This document shows, piece by piece, positions 36,252-48,160 of a stretch of DNA of 64,000 bases (its first letter is position 1; the number at the start of each line of letters is the position of its first letter). A program made the position numbers and the translations under genes. The notes beneath the pieces were generated by a model. It made no database searches, was not told the DNA's origin, and saw nothing but the letters and a program-made list of their open reading frames with translations. Where the stretch lies: contig CM076140.1 in NCBI GenBank assembly GCA_038025085.1, positions 35,113,501-35,177,500 on the forward strand. Direction: 5' to 3'. The DNA is from Tetragonia tetragonoides. Its lineage: Eukaryota > Streptophyta > Magnoliopsida > Caryophyllales > Aizoaceae.

Positions 36252-36523
36252 CAGACTTATGTTGAAGCATGAGTTATTAATAGCTAGCAGGCACTCGTTT
36301 AAAGGCTTAAAATGGATGGATAACTAGGCTTTAGCTAGTGGTCGTAGTGCGTACTGGGTTGCTATATATTTTCATGTCTTCCATATTTTCAAAGGTGGGA
36401 TCTAAATTTGTACAAATCGATTGAAGGAAGCATCCTACCATAATCAAGTATACTCGTTTTTACTTGTATTTCTTTATCTCTAGTTTGATAACAAAACAAT
36501 GAAAATAAAACATATTAGCAGGT

Positions 36524-36651
36524 TTGCGCCTAAATTATGCGGAAGAGGTTTAAAATTGCGCCTAAATCAGACGCGGGTAGTATAACATTGCGCCTGATTT
36601 ACGCACAGAACTTCGAAACCCACGTCTAAATTAAGCGCGAGCATCTAAACT
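36524..36651. repeat. 4 x 32-bp degenerate repeat with GCG/CGC palindromes
   Basis: Four 32-bp units begin TTGCGCCTAAAT, TTGCGCCTAAAT, TTGCGCCTGATT and CCACGTCTAAAT. Each contains a partly inverted GCGCCTAAAT/ATTTACGCGC core. The style recalls CACTA subterminal repeats, but no CACTA terminus is visible nearby. Confidence 0.65.
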
Positions 36652-37277
36652 CAGTATTGTTCTTGCTTCGAACAGATCAGTGGATCTAATGCCACATATG
36701 GAATGGTTTGCACAAACTGATTTTCAAGAGTAGATTCTTGGTATGCATTTAAACATGCAAGATGGAGCCTCAATAAAACCTGGATATATGCTGAGTTTCT
36801 CTTAATTTTGAATACCATTAGATAATATTTTCAAGAATCTATGTAGTCTACAATTTACAAACTAATAGTGATTGAATCAGTTTCCTTTCTAATTCACTGT
36901 CAATCGTGGAAGGGGCAGAGATGGGGATGATGAGGTGGTTAAAATTAAAATAGGGGTAAACAAAAGCTAAAAAGGATTCCAGCCTAAAATGAAATAGACG
37001 GGCAATATCGGTATTATTTTATTAAGGGTGTGGTATTGATTAAGTTGGGATGTTGTCAAAAAAAATCCCATCAAGTCTTTTATTTTTATTTATTTTTCAA
37101 AAATATCATTGTAATTTGTGACTGGTAACTGGTAATTGGGAGAAATTGGGCAAAACTGGTGAAAACTGGAAAATCTAACTGGTAACTGGGAGAAACTGGT
37201 GCAAAATGGGAAAATCAAGGAAAAACTGGGTCAAAGTGGGAGAAACTAGGAAAAACTGGAAGAAACTGAGAATTGTG

Positions 37278-37278
<1 letters not shown>

Positions 37279-37344
<66 letters not shown>

Positions 37345-37430
37345 CCACCACCACCACCACCACCAACAACACCACCACCACCAACAACACCACCACCAAC
37401 AACAACAACAATAATAATAATAATAATAAC
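37279..37430. repeat. compound AAT/AAC/ACC trinucleotide array
   Basis: A run of AAT units changes to AAC, then ACC, then mixed AAC/ACC, and back to AAC and AAT, so the array is roughly symmetric in composition. It looks like point mutations spread by slippage. Confidence 0.95.
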
Positions 37431-38822
37431 ATGATGGGGAAGAAGGGGTGGGGGCGTTGGTTTATAGGGGAGGAGGGGAAAAAAACTGGTTTTTGTTTGT
37501 AAAAGTGAAACTTTTTTACTTCTTGTTTTTCTATTTTTCTGTTTTTGTTTTTGAATAAAATCAGTTTTTGTCACTTTCTACCAAACATTGTTTTTGATAG
37601 AAAAACTATTTTTCTACTTATTTAAATAGAAAAACTGTTTTTAAAAGTGGAAACAAACATAGCCTAAGACTTTCAATTTATCCCAATTAAAAAGGCAATC
37701 AATTAAATAACAAATTAGCGGGCACAAATAAAGGAAACAATACAAATGTATAGCTTAGCTTACTTCTTCCTTTTTCTTTTATCAATTCCATTTCTGGTAT
37801 TTCTTTAATGCATTCTTTCTGATTGTAAATATGAGGACTGTCACACTAGCAGTTGCTCCCATATTGTACTGATTTTCGAGGGTATTTTCTTGGCATCCCT
37901 TTGGCGAATGGCAATATACTAACCATTTTCCAAGAAAAAAAAAATAAAGGAAAGAATATAATAGTGAGAATCAAAAAATTCAAAGAACACATATATTAAG
38001 AAAATCAACCAACACCAAAAAAACTCGGTTATAAAATATTTCTTCTTTTTCTAGTTTTTATTTTATTTTATTTATTTTAAGGATTATAGGTGGCAGCTCT
38101 ATTTGGGTTTAGGGAATGTAATCTTATTCTCCTGATTTGGTGCGTGTATTACTCCCATTTTTGAATTCAATTTGGATGGATATCTATTGTGATTGATCTT
38201 GTAATCGCCCTAATCGATCTTGTACATATTACAATTACCTTTTATGAGAGAGGGGGCTTGTGAGTTGTGACTTGTGAGGCATCCAAAAACTGAATATTCA
38301 AAGGAGGTTACATGTTGAGAGGCTAAAATTAAGGAGGTGACTTGAATTAGATTTTGCTAGCACCACATTAAAACATTCGTTTGTTATTTTAATAATAGAT
38401 TGTTCATGATTTTGTTTCCTTTAATTGCAGTCCGGCTATTTTATCTCCTTCTTTAATTGTCTCAAACCTTTTGTAATTACCCCAATTTACTTAGTTGCCA
38501 TTAGGCATTATTACCTTTTTAAATTTAGGCGTTTATTTTTTTTTTTCACTTTTCTTTTTATTTATAAGTGTGAATTAATGTGGTGAGAGCCTTGTGTGTG
38601 AAGATTTAATGTGAGAGTTGTCTTCAGTACGAAAAATACATTTATATTTTAAATAGGATTGGGATTATAATTCCTTTTTCTTTTTTCTCAAATTAGAGTA
38701 GTTACCTGTGAAAATAATAATTATTTCTATCTTCTTTAGTAACCCAATAAAAAAGTGGCTTATTAAAGTAGACAGAAACAATTAAAATTTTTTTTTTTAT
38801 GGAGGTAAGAACAGGGTTGATA

Positions 38823-41800
38823 TTAGGAGCGCCTCCTGTCGAGGGTAGCTCCTAACCTATCTGCTAGAAGAATATGGTCTAGTTCTTTCGACCACGAGCG
38901 TTCCCAGTTGAGGTCAGAAATAATAGCATGGCCAAGATTAGCCAGCCAGTCTGCTGCGCGATTTCCTTCTCTGTACACGTGATTAACAATTTCAGGGTTG
39001 CACATAGCCAAAAACCACCTGGCATCAATAATAATATTATAAATTGTCCATGGAATTATGATCTCTACTCGCAGAGCTTGGATGACAATTGAGTTATCCC
39101 CTTCTACTTGGATGTGTTTAGCTCCATTTTCCACTGCGGTTCTTACTCCATTGCGCATGGCCGTTGCTTCTGCTACTAAAATTGAGGTATGTCCCAAATT
39201 ACTTGCGCCCGCACGCAATAATCTTCCATAAGAATCACGAACTATGAATCCTGCCGCTGCCTTTTGGCCTTTAAGCGAGCCATCAAAATTAACCTTCACA
39301 TACTCAAGCGGCGGTGATGACCATCTAATGAGTTCGCTACTCGTCGTGGTCACTCGAGATGACGACCTCGCCTTCTTATTACTGCTAGAGTCTATTTCCA
39401 TTCTTGTTATCCATTCTTTTTGGCAGTTAACCGCTCTATAGAGGATACGTATGGGGTTTGGTTCCAGTGCATTAAATTTTTTTTCATTCCTATCTTTCCA
39501 TAAACTCCATAAGAGGTACGCACATTTACTAATATCATCATTATCTAAATGGTGATTCATCCTGGTTGAGTGTAGCCATTGGATTAAATGATTGATAGGT
39601 CCATTAGAATCAATTCATCCATCATCCGAAGCTTTAGCCCAAGCTTGTGAGGCAATTGGGCAAGTGACAAAAAGGTGGTCTATGGTCTCGTCACTAACAC
39701 TGCAGAATGGGCACTCGGGCGGTAGTTGTATTCCTTTGTGTCGGAGTGTTGCGCGTGTGGGAAGATCTTGTCTAAATAATTGCCAAAGGAAAATTTTGAT
39801 TTTAGGATTAACATTCAATTTCCATATCCATTTAAAGTTCCAACTATTTTTATTATCAATGTCAAGATCGTGCGCCAATCATGTTGCCGTTTTGGTGGAA
39901 AATATTCCATTTCCTGTGAGTCCCCAACACACTTCATCCTCGATATCATGGATAGGTATCGTGATACCAATGATGAGCTTGACTATGTGGGATGGTAACA
40001 ATTTATATAATTCAGTTAGGTTCCATGACTTATCGTCATTAATAAAATCGCACACTTTAGCATCTGGGTTACTCATATTGTTTATGTCCAAATTCATTAT
40101 TTCAACAATGGGTTTCGGGTGGCACCATCTGTCAAATCAAAAATTGATTTTCTTTCCATTACCTAATTTCCAACGTAATCCTTTTTGAAGGAGTTCTCTG
40201 CACTTGAGAATATTCTTCCATGCCCATGAATGGGTGGTTCTAGCTTTGCTGCTGAAAAAATTATTATCTTTTAAATACTTTGCATTAACTGTTTTGACCC
40301 ATATATTATCTGGTTCCGATAGAACTTTCCATGCTAATTTACAAATAAAGGCTTTGTTTGTTACACCAGCTTTGCGTAATCCTAACCCTCCAGCGGATTT
40401 AGGTTTGCAAATTGTATCCCACGCTACCATTGGAACTCCTTTGCCTTCCGAGCCTTTTTTCCAAAAGAACTCCCTATTGATTTTATCTAGTTCCCCAGTA
40501 ATCTTAGAGGGTAATTGGAAACATTGCATAGTATGAGACGGAATGGACTCAAGATTGGCTTGTATCAGTACTGCTCTCCCTGCTTTAGAGAGAGAGTTCG
40601 CTGCCCAAGAGTTCATTCTATTTCCTGCTTTGGTAAGGATTTCGGAGAAAGCTGCTGAATCAATTTTCCCATTAAATAGGGGGCATCCTAAGTATTTTCC
40701 TAAATTGTTCTGATGCGGTATGTTAAATAATGCAGCTACCATTTGTTTGGTGGAATCTGATACGTTTTTGGAAAAAACTACAGCTGATTTATGGTAGTTA
40801 ATGAGCTGTCCAGATTGAGTGCAGAAAATTTCTAGGATGGATTTCACGCTCGTGCATGTTTCTCTCGTAGCTTTGCATATGAGAAGACTGTCATCGGCAA
40901 ACATGAGGCGAGGAATGAGTGGTGCATTATTGTCAATTTTAATGCCAATTCCTGAATTGCGCTCATTACCCTTGGTAACCACCCGATTAATAAGTACATC
41001 CATACAGAGGATGAAAAGGTACGGTGATAAAGTATCCCCTTGGCGTAGACCTCTCGAAGGTGCAAAAGGGGGTTGAGCTTCATCATTTACTAAAACTGAA
41101 TAAGAAACAGTTGTAACACATTGTTGGATCCAATTAATCCATTTTTCACTAAACCCAAGTTGATAGAGACATTGGAAGAGGAAGTCCCATTCGAGTCTAT
41201 CATACGCTTTCTCCATATCCAACTTAATAGCCATCCAGCCTTTCCTGGCTTTGGAGTTTTTAAAGGTGTTCATTATTTCGTGAGCTAGTAGAATATTGTC
41301 ATGGATAGATCGTCCGTGAATAAAAGCCCCTTGAAGCGGGTTGACAAGTTTGTCGAGGAGGGGTCGCAGTCTGTTAACCAAAATCTTAGATATGCATTTA
41401 ACCATAGTATTACATAAACTAATTGGTCTGAATTGGTTGGCAATAAGCGGATCATTAACTTTAGGAATAAGGGCTATAAAAGTATGATTTATTTCCTTTA
41501 ACAATTTTCCATGGTGAAAGAAAGCCTTGACAGCCTCACATACATCACTTGCAATGATATTCCAATAAATTTGGAAGAAACCGGCACCAAATCCATCTGG
41601 TCCTGGGGCTTTGTGAGGGTTCATTTGAAAAATTGTTGTTTTGATTTCTTCGTTAGTAAATGGCGCAGTTAAAGCTAAATTTTTCTCGTCAGAAACACGT
41701 TTACACACATCCGAGAGTAAGGGGGGAGACCGGTCACAATGGTCAGTCGTAAGCCGCTTTTTAAATTCACTACTAATATGATTCTTGACGAGGGTTGAAT

Positions 41801-42971
41801 CCTCTAGCCAAGCTCCCGAGTTTTCTCGTATACGAAAAATATTTCTCCATTTTTTCCTACTATTATGATATTTCTGAAAATAAGGGGAATTACGATCTCC
41901 GTCAACTAGCCACTTTTTCTTTGCATACTTACCCCAATATTTTTGGTTGAAAGGTAGCAGTTTCTCCCTTTGAAGTAGTAGTCTGTTGTACATTTCATGA
42001 TGATTTCTATTATTCGGGGCTGCAAGGATGGCATTTTCAGCATAGTTAAGTTTCTCGTAATTTTCGGTGAGCTTATTATGACTGTTACCATAATGTTTTT
42101 TACTCCATTGTTTAAATTAAGTTTTAATAGCTCTCAATTTCTGAGCTACTCTAAACATTTTTGATCCATTAATTCTTTGCTTCCAGATTTCCGTGACAAC
42201 ACGACCTGAATCACTATTGGTAGTCCAAAGTGGTTGAAACCGGAATGGTCGCCCTTTGTGGTAGTTGAGTGGTTGAGTGTTAAGACATAAAGGGGCATGG
42301 TCTGAACAAGTGAATTGTCCATGATGGACGACACTATTAGGGTAGAGGGTGCTCCAATCATTTCTAGCTAAAGCCCGGTCTAATCTTTCCAAAACAAGGT
42401 TACCATTAATTTTTCGCTTCCAAGTATAGGGGTTTCCCTCAAAGGGAAGAGTTTCAAAATTAAGTTGGGTACAAAAGGAATTGATTCTGGTTAATCTAGT
42501 TGAGTGGAGTTGAGAACCACCCTGTTTATCGTCTCCTGATGCTAATTCATTTAAATCGCCAATTAAGCACCAAGGTAAGGAAGTCGCGTTGTTTACAAAT
42601 TGAAGTTCGTTCCAAAAGGCATTTTTTCGGTCTCTCTTGCTGGTGTGCACCAGTAATTATCGAGTGATTATTGGATTTGAGGTCATGAACTTCTAAAGAG
42701 ATGTATCTATTATGCCTAGCAATGATTTTGGCATTAATGTTTGCAGTGTGCCAGAGTACCCATAACACCCCCCGAGTGATTAACAGGGTCAACGTAGTCA
42801 TAGTATTCATAGCCTAATCTCCGAATAAGACAACTAGAATTACTTGGGTTAATCATAGTTTCGATAACAAACATGATGTCAGGATTGTAGGTTTTCTTAA
42901 TGAATTGCAATTCACCACCCGCTTGAGGTTTCTTAGCTCCCAGAATATTCCATCATAAGATCTTCATTGAT
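38823..42971 (-). pseudogene. LINE ORF2: endonuclease-RT-RNase H
   Basis: The start at 42971 (MKIL) enters an apurinic endonuclease domain with GDLNEL and CSDHAPLCL. The reverse transcriptase follows (KAPGPDGFGAGFF, RPISLCNTMVKCISKILVNR, AIKLDMEKAYDRLEWDFL, SRGLRQGDTLSPYLFILCMD, catalytic RLMFADDSLLICK). Next come the zf-RVT region (KIKIFLWQLFRQDLPTRATL, PECPFCSVSDETIDHLF) and a C-terminal RNase H (VNFDGSLKGQKAAAGFIVRD, EATAMRNGV, VEGDNSIVIQAL, REGNRAADWLANLGH). From 42650 to 38823 it is a single frame broken only by TAA at 42117-42119 and TGA at 40137-40139, 39879-39881 and 39615-39617. Another TGA lies next to the start, and a one-base shift falls near 42760 in a G run. It is relatively young but inactive. 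Confidence 0.93.
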
Positions 42972-45621
42972 TAACTACTATGAGAAAAAGGGGAAAAACC
43001 TCCCCATAGTTGCCATAGACCATAATTCGATCCGTGGTAGTCATTAGAAAATGACAGACACTATGCAAGCTGCACAAAAAGAAGTCAGATAGAACCAGGC
43101 AAAACTTAGGAGAAGCAATCCAATCAATAAAGGAACAATAGTTTCTAGAGCAGCTCCTGTGGATGTTCTTTAAATGTGTAGACAAAGAACTTACGATTAC
43201 AAAGTCTAGACTAGACATAGCATAATGACCCGTAAAATCCCAAAACTTAATAATCCGATCAGAGGCAAAAAAATTAGGCAACATAGAGGCAAAAAGGACA
43301 AAGAAAGAAATCATCAAGAAATAAGACTTGTTAGCCTGCCAACTTGTCCCTAGGTAAGGGTGATAAAGAAAGTTTAGTAAAAAACTAATACAAGGGGCTT
43401 TGAGACAGCACTCACGAAGGAGGTTAATGAGTATGACATGCCTTGTACTTCTGCTTAGTATTGTTTCCACATTTGTAGTGTATCTAACTAAAGAAATATT
43501 ATAATTGGTAGTAAGCCAATTGTTATAAGAAGTGCTCAAATCTATTCTGCCATGGTCTATATCTAAGTACCAATAGTGCCAAGAGAGCAAAAAACTGAAG
43601 GAAAGCTCACTTGCAGGTCTAGTACTAGAGATAAGCATAAGGGAAGTGCAGTACCAAACTATCCAGCGGCTAAGTTTAAACATAGATATGAATAGTGGTG
43701 GAAGTGGTGCTAGAGTATATTCAAGATGGATCAGATACCATACTAATCTGAAGGAAATACTAAAGACAGTCGAGAACATATACCAGAAAAATGCGCATCC
43801 TGGCGCACTTTGATTAGTGCAAGGCGTACTGCAAGGAGCCCAATTCTCAAAAATTTCCAACGAAGCGTTCTTTGCAAGACCGTGTCTGGTAGCTGAGAAG
43901 CAAGTAGTAAGGACAAATTGCCACAACCAGTGTTTTTCTTTAATAAGAGGTGCCAAATTGACTGAAAAGGTCTTCCAAGAAGAATTGAGTACACATTCTT
44001 AATGAAAGTGATAAGCCAGTCATATGAGTATCTTTGGTAAATGAGATAAAAAATGGCCAATACCCCAAACAAAAACTCCAAAAGCATCTCAGTAACAGGG
44101 CTAATCCAAGGATAAACGTGGGCGTAAAAAATAAGAGCTAATTGGTAGTATAACTGTACAACACTAGAAAACACATACAACTTGCTAAAAAAGATAGGGA
44201 CAAAGTTCCAGATCATGTCATGAATCCAACACCACTCCCAGTAATAAAAGGATAAGGGAGCAGTATGAGTCAAATGGTTCCTACAGCACAAAGGGTTACT
44301 ATCCAAGACGAAAATCCATTTAACATGAATGAACTGTTCATAAAATGACCTGAGTTGTGCAAGATCAGACCAGAGATAGCATCCACTACACAGATTACTA
44401 TGACCAAGAGTGTCTACAAAATATGTATCATTTTTTATAGGTGCAAAAAACGGAATCATTCGAAAACTGCAGGGGTTATGCAAACAAACTATAAAGTCTA
44501 TACATAAAGTTAAGAACAAAAAATATATGTTGCTGAATATTAAAGCATAGCACATAGAGTAAATGAAGTCAGTACTCAGGTTGTTGAAAATAGACCTAGG
44601 AATCCAGTACATAAAAAGGAGGCAGAAATACAGAAGCCTGTTCAAAGAGAGGAACAAATATTCATAAAAACTAGCAAAAAAATTTCGAGTATACTTAGCA
44701 GTACCCATTAATAACCTCGTCATCCAAGACCTCCACTTAAAGGAGGATTATTGATTCAGTACCAAGGATGAACAAGTTTAACCAAGGTGTACTGATACAT
44801 TTGTTCCACAACATCCAACTAGGGTTCCAGATTGTACATATTGACAGTAAGTGGCAGATACAAGTCCCCATCAGTAACCATATAGATCTACACTGTGAGA
44901 CAATCAGATTTTTAATAGTGATAATCATAATGAGAGGTAGAGAGAGATTAAGACATAAAACATAAGCAAACAAGCAGATCAGTTACTCATTACTATCAAT
45001 CACCCTACAATACAACACTACAATAGAGTACTTGATCACAAAAGTGATGAAGTAGGTAGCAGGGAAACATGCTAGGTAATGTGCCCAAAGACCATTCTCA
45101 CTTATTCTCCAGTAGCTAGTAAAACTAGCAAGTACCCAAAGTTCACTGGCAACAAAGCTACCATTCCAGCCCCAAATACCGCCATAAGCAACAAGAAGGC
45201 CCATAGTCAGAACATCATACGTACCAACACTAGCCAGCAAGACGCACCGAAGACCAAAAGAGCACAACCATGAAGTGCCATCACCAAAGATATGTCCACG
45301 ATTTTTCCAAGGAAAAACCATAAGAGCAAGCGAGCAAGCAAAGACTGGACTGTAGATACACAGAGCATCATATATACCAGACTCCGAAAGATTGTAAGTA
45401 CTTTGAGTTGAATTAAAACAACTCTGGTGCAAAATGTAAAATAAATACTGACAGCTCACATAAGCAAGCAAAGTATGGGCTTTAACATAATAAAAGCAGT
45501 ACACTCCATAAGAGTGACCAAGGACAAAAGGTTGGGTAAGACTCTGTGGGGGGTAAAGGAGGATGGTATGAAAAAGAGAGGTGATTAGGGTATTTCTACC
45601 TAAGGCTCGGTTGGAGAACAC
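42964..45621 (-). pseudogene. LINE upstream ORF region, hydrophobic, unrecognised
   Basis: Four consecutive minus-strand frames (45621-44983, 44973-44737, 44723-43743, 43956-42964) leave almost no gap across 2.66 kb. The first two share a frame, split by one TAA, and the others are joined by single shifts. The last ends in a TGA overlapping the ORF2 start codon (ATGA). Predicted protein is rich in Phe, Leu, Trp, Tyr, Cys and Ser, with segments that could be membrane-spanning (for example FLFGVLAIFYLIY). I see no CCHC knuckle, DUF4283 or RRM as expected of plant L1 ORF1. The long open frames exceed what base composition would give by chance. Function unknown. Confidence 0.55.
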
Positions 45622-46440
45622 AGGGATATCAACCCAAGAGAGACCCCAAAACTGACCCTTCCCTCACTTGAAGCTAGATAGACCATCAAAGGGGCAAAAT
45701 GAAACAAGATAAGCATCAAAGCAATTAGCAAAAAAGTGGCCAGAAATTCTGAAAATGGTTAGATCAACAAAGAGGTAAGAGCAAGCAAGTGACTTACAAA
45801 GTAGTTAACTGACTTGCTCCTCAGATAGGGGGGGGGGGGGAGACAATCAGACCTTGTTGGAACCTTAATTTCAGATTGGAAATAGTGCTCCATTTCACAT
45901 AGCTCTTGAAAACTTGAACATATTCAAGCAAGAAAAGCCAGTGCTTGTGGACCTTCAGCTTCGAAAGCGAAACTCTCCAGCAATCCTCACAGTTGAACCC
46001 ACAAAAGTTGGGTAAGTTGAATTCATTATAGATCACAGGAGATCGAACTTTAACGCTTGAACAAGTATTAGAGCCACACAATTTGTCGAATCTTGTTCGA
46101 ACATGAAGTGATGGTAGCAAACGACAGCAATTTGAGGAGCTAGGGTTTAATCGAAAGAGACCCATCTTGGGCTAGAACAGATATTAGCAAAACACTTTTC
46201 GTTACTTACAGAAACTCGCAAATTGATGCTCGGAGGGGCGATGAAGCCCGGAATTTGGTCGAAATTGGGGCGATTAGTGGGCGAAAAAGGGCTGAGATTG
46301 AGGATGCTAACATTGAAATTGACATGGCAGAGTCCACTGAAGTTGCTATGGGGAGCCAAAGAAGGCAGAGCACGGGTCTGATGAGGGCAGAGATGGTGTT
46401 GGTGACGACAGACACGGTGGAGACTGGGGTTTTTTTCAGG
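45622..46440 (-). other. LINE 5' leader region
   Basis: This is C-rich on the minus strand near the 5' end (46440-46200), contains a possible splice donor (GTTTCTGTAAGTAACG near 46205), and has a 114-codon open frame at 46165-45821 ending in a run of prolines encoded by a 13-base G run on the plus strand. It probably represents the LINE 5' UTR. Confidence 0.4.
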
Positions 46441-46586
46441 TTTGCCGGGAGGGTCGGGGGGGTCGGTTTTCCTAATTAATATATATAAATTGCGGTACTA
46501 CATGACTAACATGAGTTAATTAGGTGTGATTTTTTTTTTTTTTGGAAATGCCCAAAGATGCTCTAACTCCACGATTTTTATACTAA

Positions 46587-46878
46587 GGTTCTGTTTGATT
46601 CACCTTAATTTTACTTAAATTCAGTTCAGTCCAGTCCAGTTCAGTTCACTTCAGTTCATGTGTAACTTTATTACTCATATAACTTTTTATTCCAAAATAA
46701 TTTCATGAAGAAAATTATGTCATCGGAAAGATCTCAAAGCATACTTTCAAATGAGTCCAATATTGACTATATTTGGACGAATTTTAAATACTTAACGGTC
46801 AAGTTTAAAAAATCAATTCAGTTCAGTTCAGATCAGCTTAGTTCAGATCAATTTTATCCAGATGAATCAAACGGAGCC
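46587..46878. mobile_element. Tourist-like MITE (PIF/Harbinger)
   Basis: Termini GGTTCTGTTTGATTCACCTT and the inverted ...GATGAATCAAACGGAGCC enclose 292 bp, flanked by the same triplet TAA (46584-46586 and 46879-46881). CAGTTCAGTTCAG-type repeats occupy both subterminal areas. The TWA duplication and termini fit PIF/Harbinger MITEs. Confidence 0.8.
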
Positions 46879-47512
46879 TAACTTAATGCATTTTAGTTTT
46901 TCAACAATTTCATACACATGCGATCCTCGAATCATTTTTGTCCAAAGGGGCATTGCGATCGAACAAGTTTTGCCCAATGGGTTTTATCTCCATCTGAGAG
47001 TACACATATTGATCCATGATCTGAAATTTTGTGAAAGGTGTCGTGTAGCATGATACTTTGATACAAATGGGTAAATTAATTTGGGATGGATGGAGGGAGT
47101 AACAGACTAGTTTTAAATCCTTTTCTAGACAGAAAAAAGAGAAAAAAAAAAAAATAACGCAAATACATGGCCATTTCTACCAAGTTACAAACAAGAACTT
47201 CTTTTTTTTTTTTTTTTTTTTTTTTTCTTTTGGGATGCAAATAGGGGACGGGAACTGAAAGAGTTACTAAAGAGAAGTAAGAACACAAAAATAATATTTA
47301 CATAACCTTAGTCTTCAAAAAAAAGTCATTTACATACTATTAATTTCTCTTGAGAGGCTTCATCTTGAAGCTACCTCATACGAATTTTTTGGTCCAAACT
47401 ATATGCACCACTCATAGTCACTCCCATTTTATCATACACAACGTAAGCTTTTTTTTTTTTTTTTTTTTTAAGGTGAACAAAACACAAATATGTATAACCC
47501 CTACCAACTTGC
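46879..47512. other. DMP downstream region
   Basis: This includes the presumptive 3' UTR of the DMP gene and two poly(T) runs (about 47201-47226 and 47451-47469). No gene is seen. Confidence 0.5.
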
Positions 47513-48076
47513 TTAATAAGCTGTATTATCACCATTATCAGATGGGTAACCTATACCATGCCTAGTACTAGGAAACACAGCCAGCACAGCACTACAAACC
47601 AAACCAACAATAGGAGGCAAAACCACAAGAAGTGTCCTCCTAGTAGTATCCCAACCCGGGGCAAAACACCCGACCGTGTTATTATCAAGAACTGTGACGA
47701 CACCGAAAACGAGCAGCGACATGACGGCATGGACAAAGTCCCCAGCCCGAAGCTGATACTTTTTCGACGGCGTCGGTGACGGCCACAGACCCTTCTTGGT
47801 GGCGATTCCGTAATGGGTGTTACCGTCCTCGTCGGTGTAGCTATCAGTGAAGGTGGCAAAAGTGCAGTTGAGACCACATACAATTAGGAATGCACCCATT
47901 AGGTACTTGTTTAATGGGTGACAATGACCATTGTTGCTTAATACTGGACTAAGGAATTGGAATATGAACATTGTTCCTGTTGGTAGAAGTTTTATGAGGC
48001 TTCCTAAGCCATTGAATGCTTTGTCTTTTAGGCTAGATTTTGAGGAAGTAATAGTGCTTTTTTTGTTGCTAGACAT
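47513..48076 (-). CDS. DMP: DUF679 membrane protein (DMP family)
   Basis: Single-exon gene of 187 aa, near the usual DMP length. These plant-specific proteins sit in the endomembrane system. Members act in membrane remodelling during senescence, and DMP8/9 act in gamete fusion. Four hydrophobic segments lie at about residues 30-48 (LLPTGTMFIFQFLSPVL), 58-77 (YLMGAFLIVCGLNCTFATFT), 113-131 (HAVMSLLVFGVVTVLDN) and 147-166 (LLVVLPPIVGLVCSAVLAVF). The conserved TFTDSY after segment 2 and the C-terminal HGIGYPSD are DUF679 signatures. The Ser/Lys-rich N-terminus is cytosolic in this family. Start at 48076 is the only ATG before the family homology. No break seen. Which DMP it is cannot be decided. 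Confidence 0.92.
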   Translation of the reverse strand: MSSNKKSTITSSKSSLKDKAFNGLGSLIKLLPTGTMFIFQFLSPVLSNNGHCHPLNKYLMGAFLIVCGLNCTFATFTDSYTDEDGNTHYGIATKKGLWPSPTPSKKYQLRAGDFVHAVMSLLVFGVVTVLDNNTVGCFAPGWDTTRRTLLVVLPPIVGLVCSAVLAVFPSTRHGIGYPSDNGDNTAY

Positions 48077-48147
48077 TGTATTTATGTTTTTTTGCTGATG
48101 ACAATTGTATATGGTTTTGGCTAAGTGGTTTTTTTTTGTTGATTTCT

Positions 48148-48160
48148 GAGATATATAGAG
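48148..48160 (-). promoter_or_regulatory. candidate TATA box of the DMP gene
   Basis: The minus strand reads CTATATATC here, about 75-85 bp upstream of the start codon, the right spacing for a TATA box with a short leader. Confidence 0.45.

Larger units (their letters stand above)
36257..38786. other. intergenic with simple repeats, no gene seen
   Basis: 2.5 kb of A/T-rich DNA without a convincing gene. It contains a 4 x 32-bp array (36524-36651), a run of AACTGGGAGAAACTGG-like motifs at 37120-37270, and a compound trinucleotide array (37279-37430). Open frames over the trinucleotide array are spurious. Confidence 0.6.
38787..46440 (-). mobile_element. L1-type LINE, near full length
   Basis: A minus-strand element with a 3' poly(A) tail, seen as poly(T) at about 38787-38801. 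ORF2 (endonuclease, reverse transcriptase, zinc region, RNase H) runs from 42971 to 38823. A coding-like region upstream reaches to about 45621, and a C-rich leader ends near 46440. The 5' limit is judged from where leader-like sequence stops, and I could not find a convincing target duplication, so that boundary is approximate. Confidence 0.82.

Noticed and set aside
37175..37574. Open frames encoding poly-Thr, poly-Val/Leu or poly-Gly/Cys
   Set aside because: Translation of the trinucleotide array only; no start context or homology.
38100..38700. Possible UTR of an unknown gene
   Set aside because: No associated coding exon or splice pattern could be found.
43817..45273. Short plus-strand frames across the LINE upstream region
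   Set aside because: All are below 66 codons, whereas the minus strand is open over more than 300 codons.
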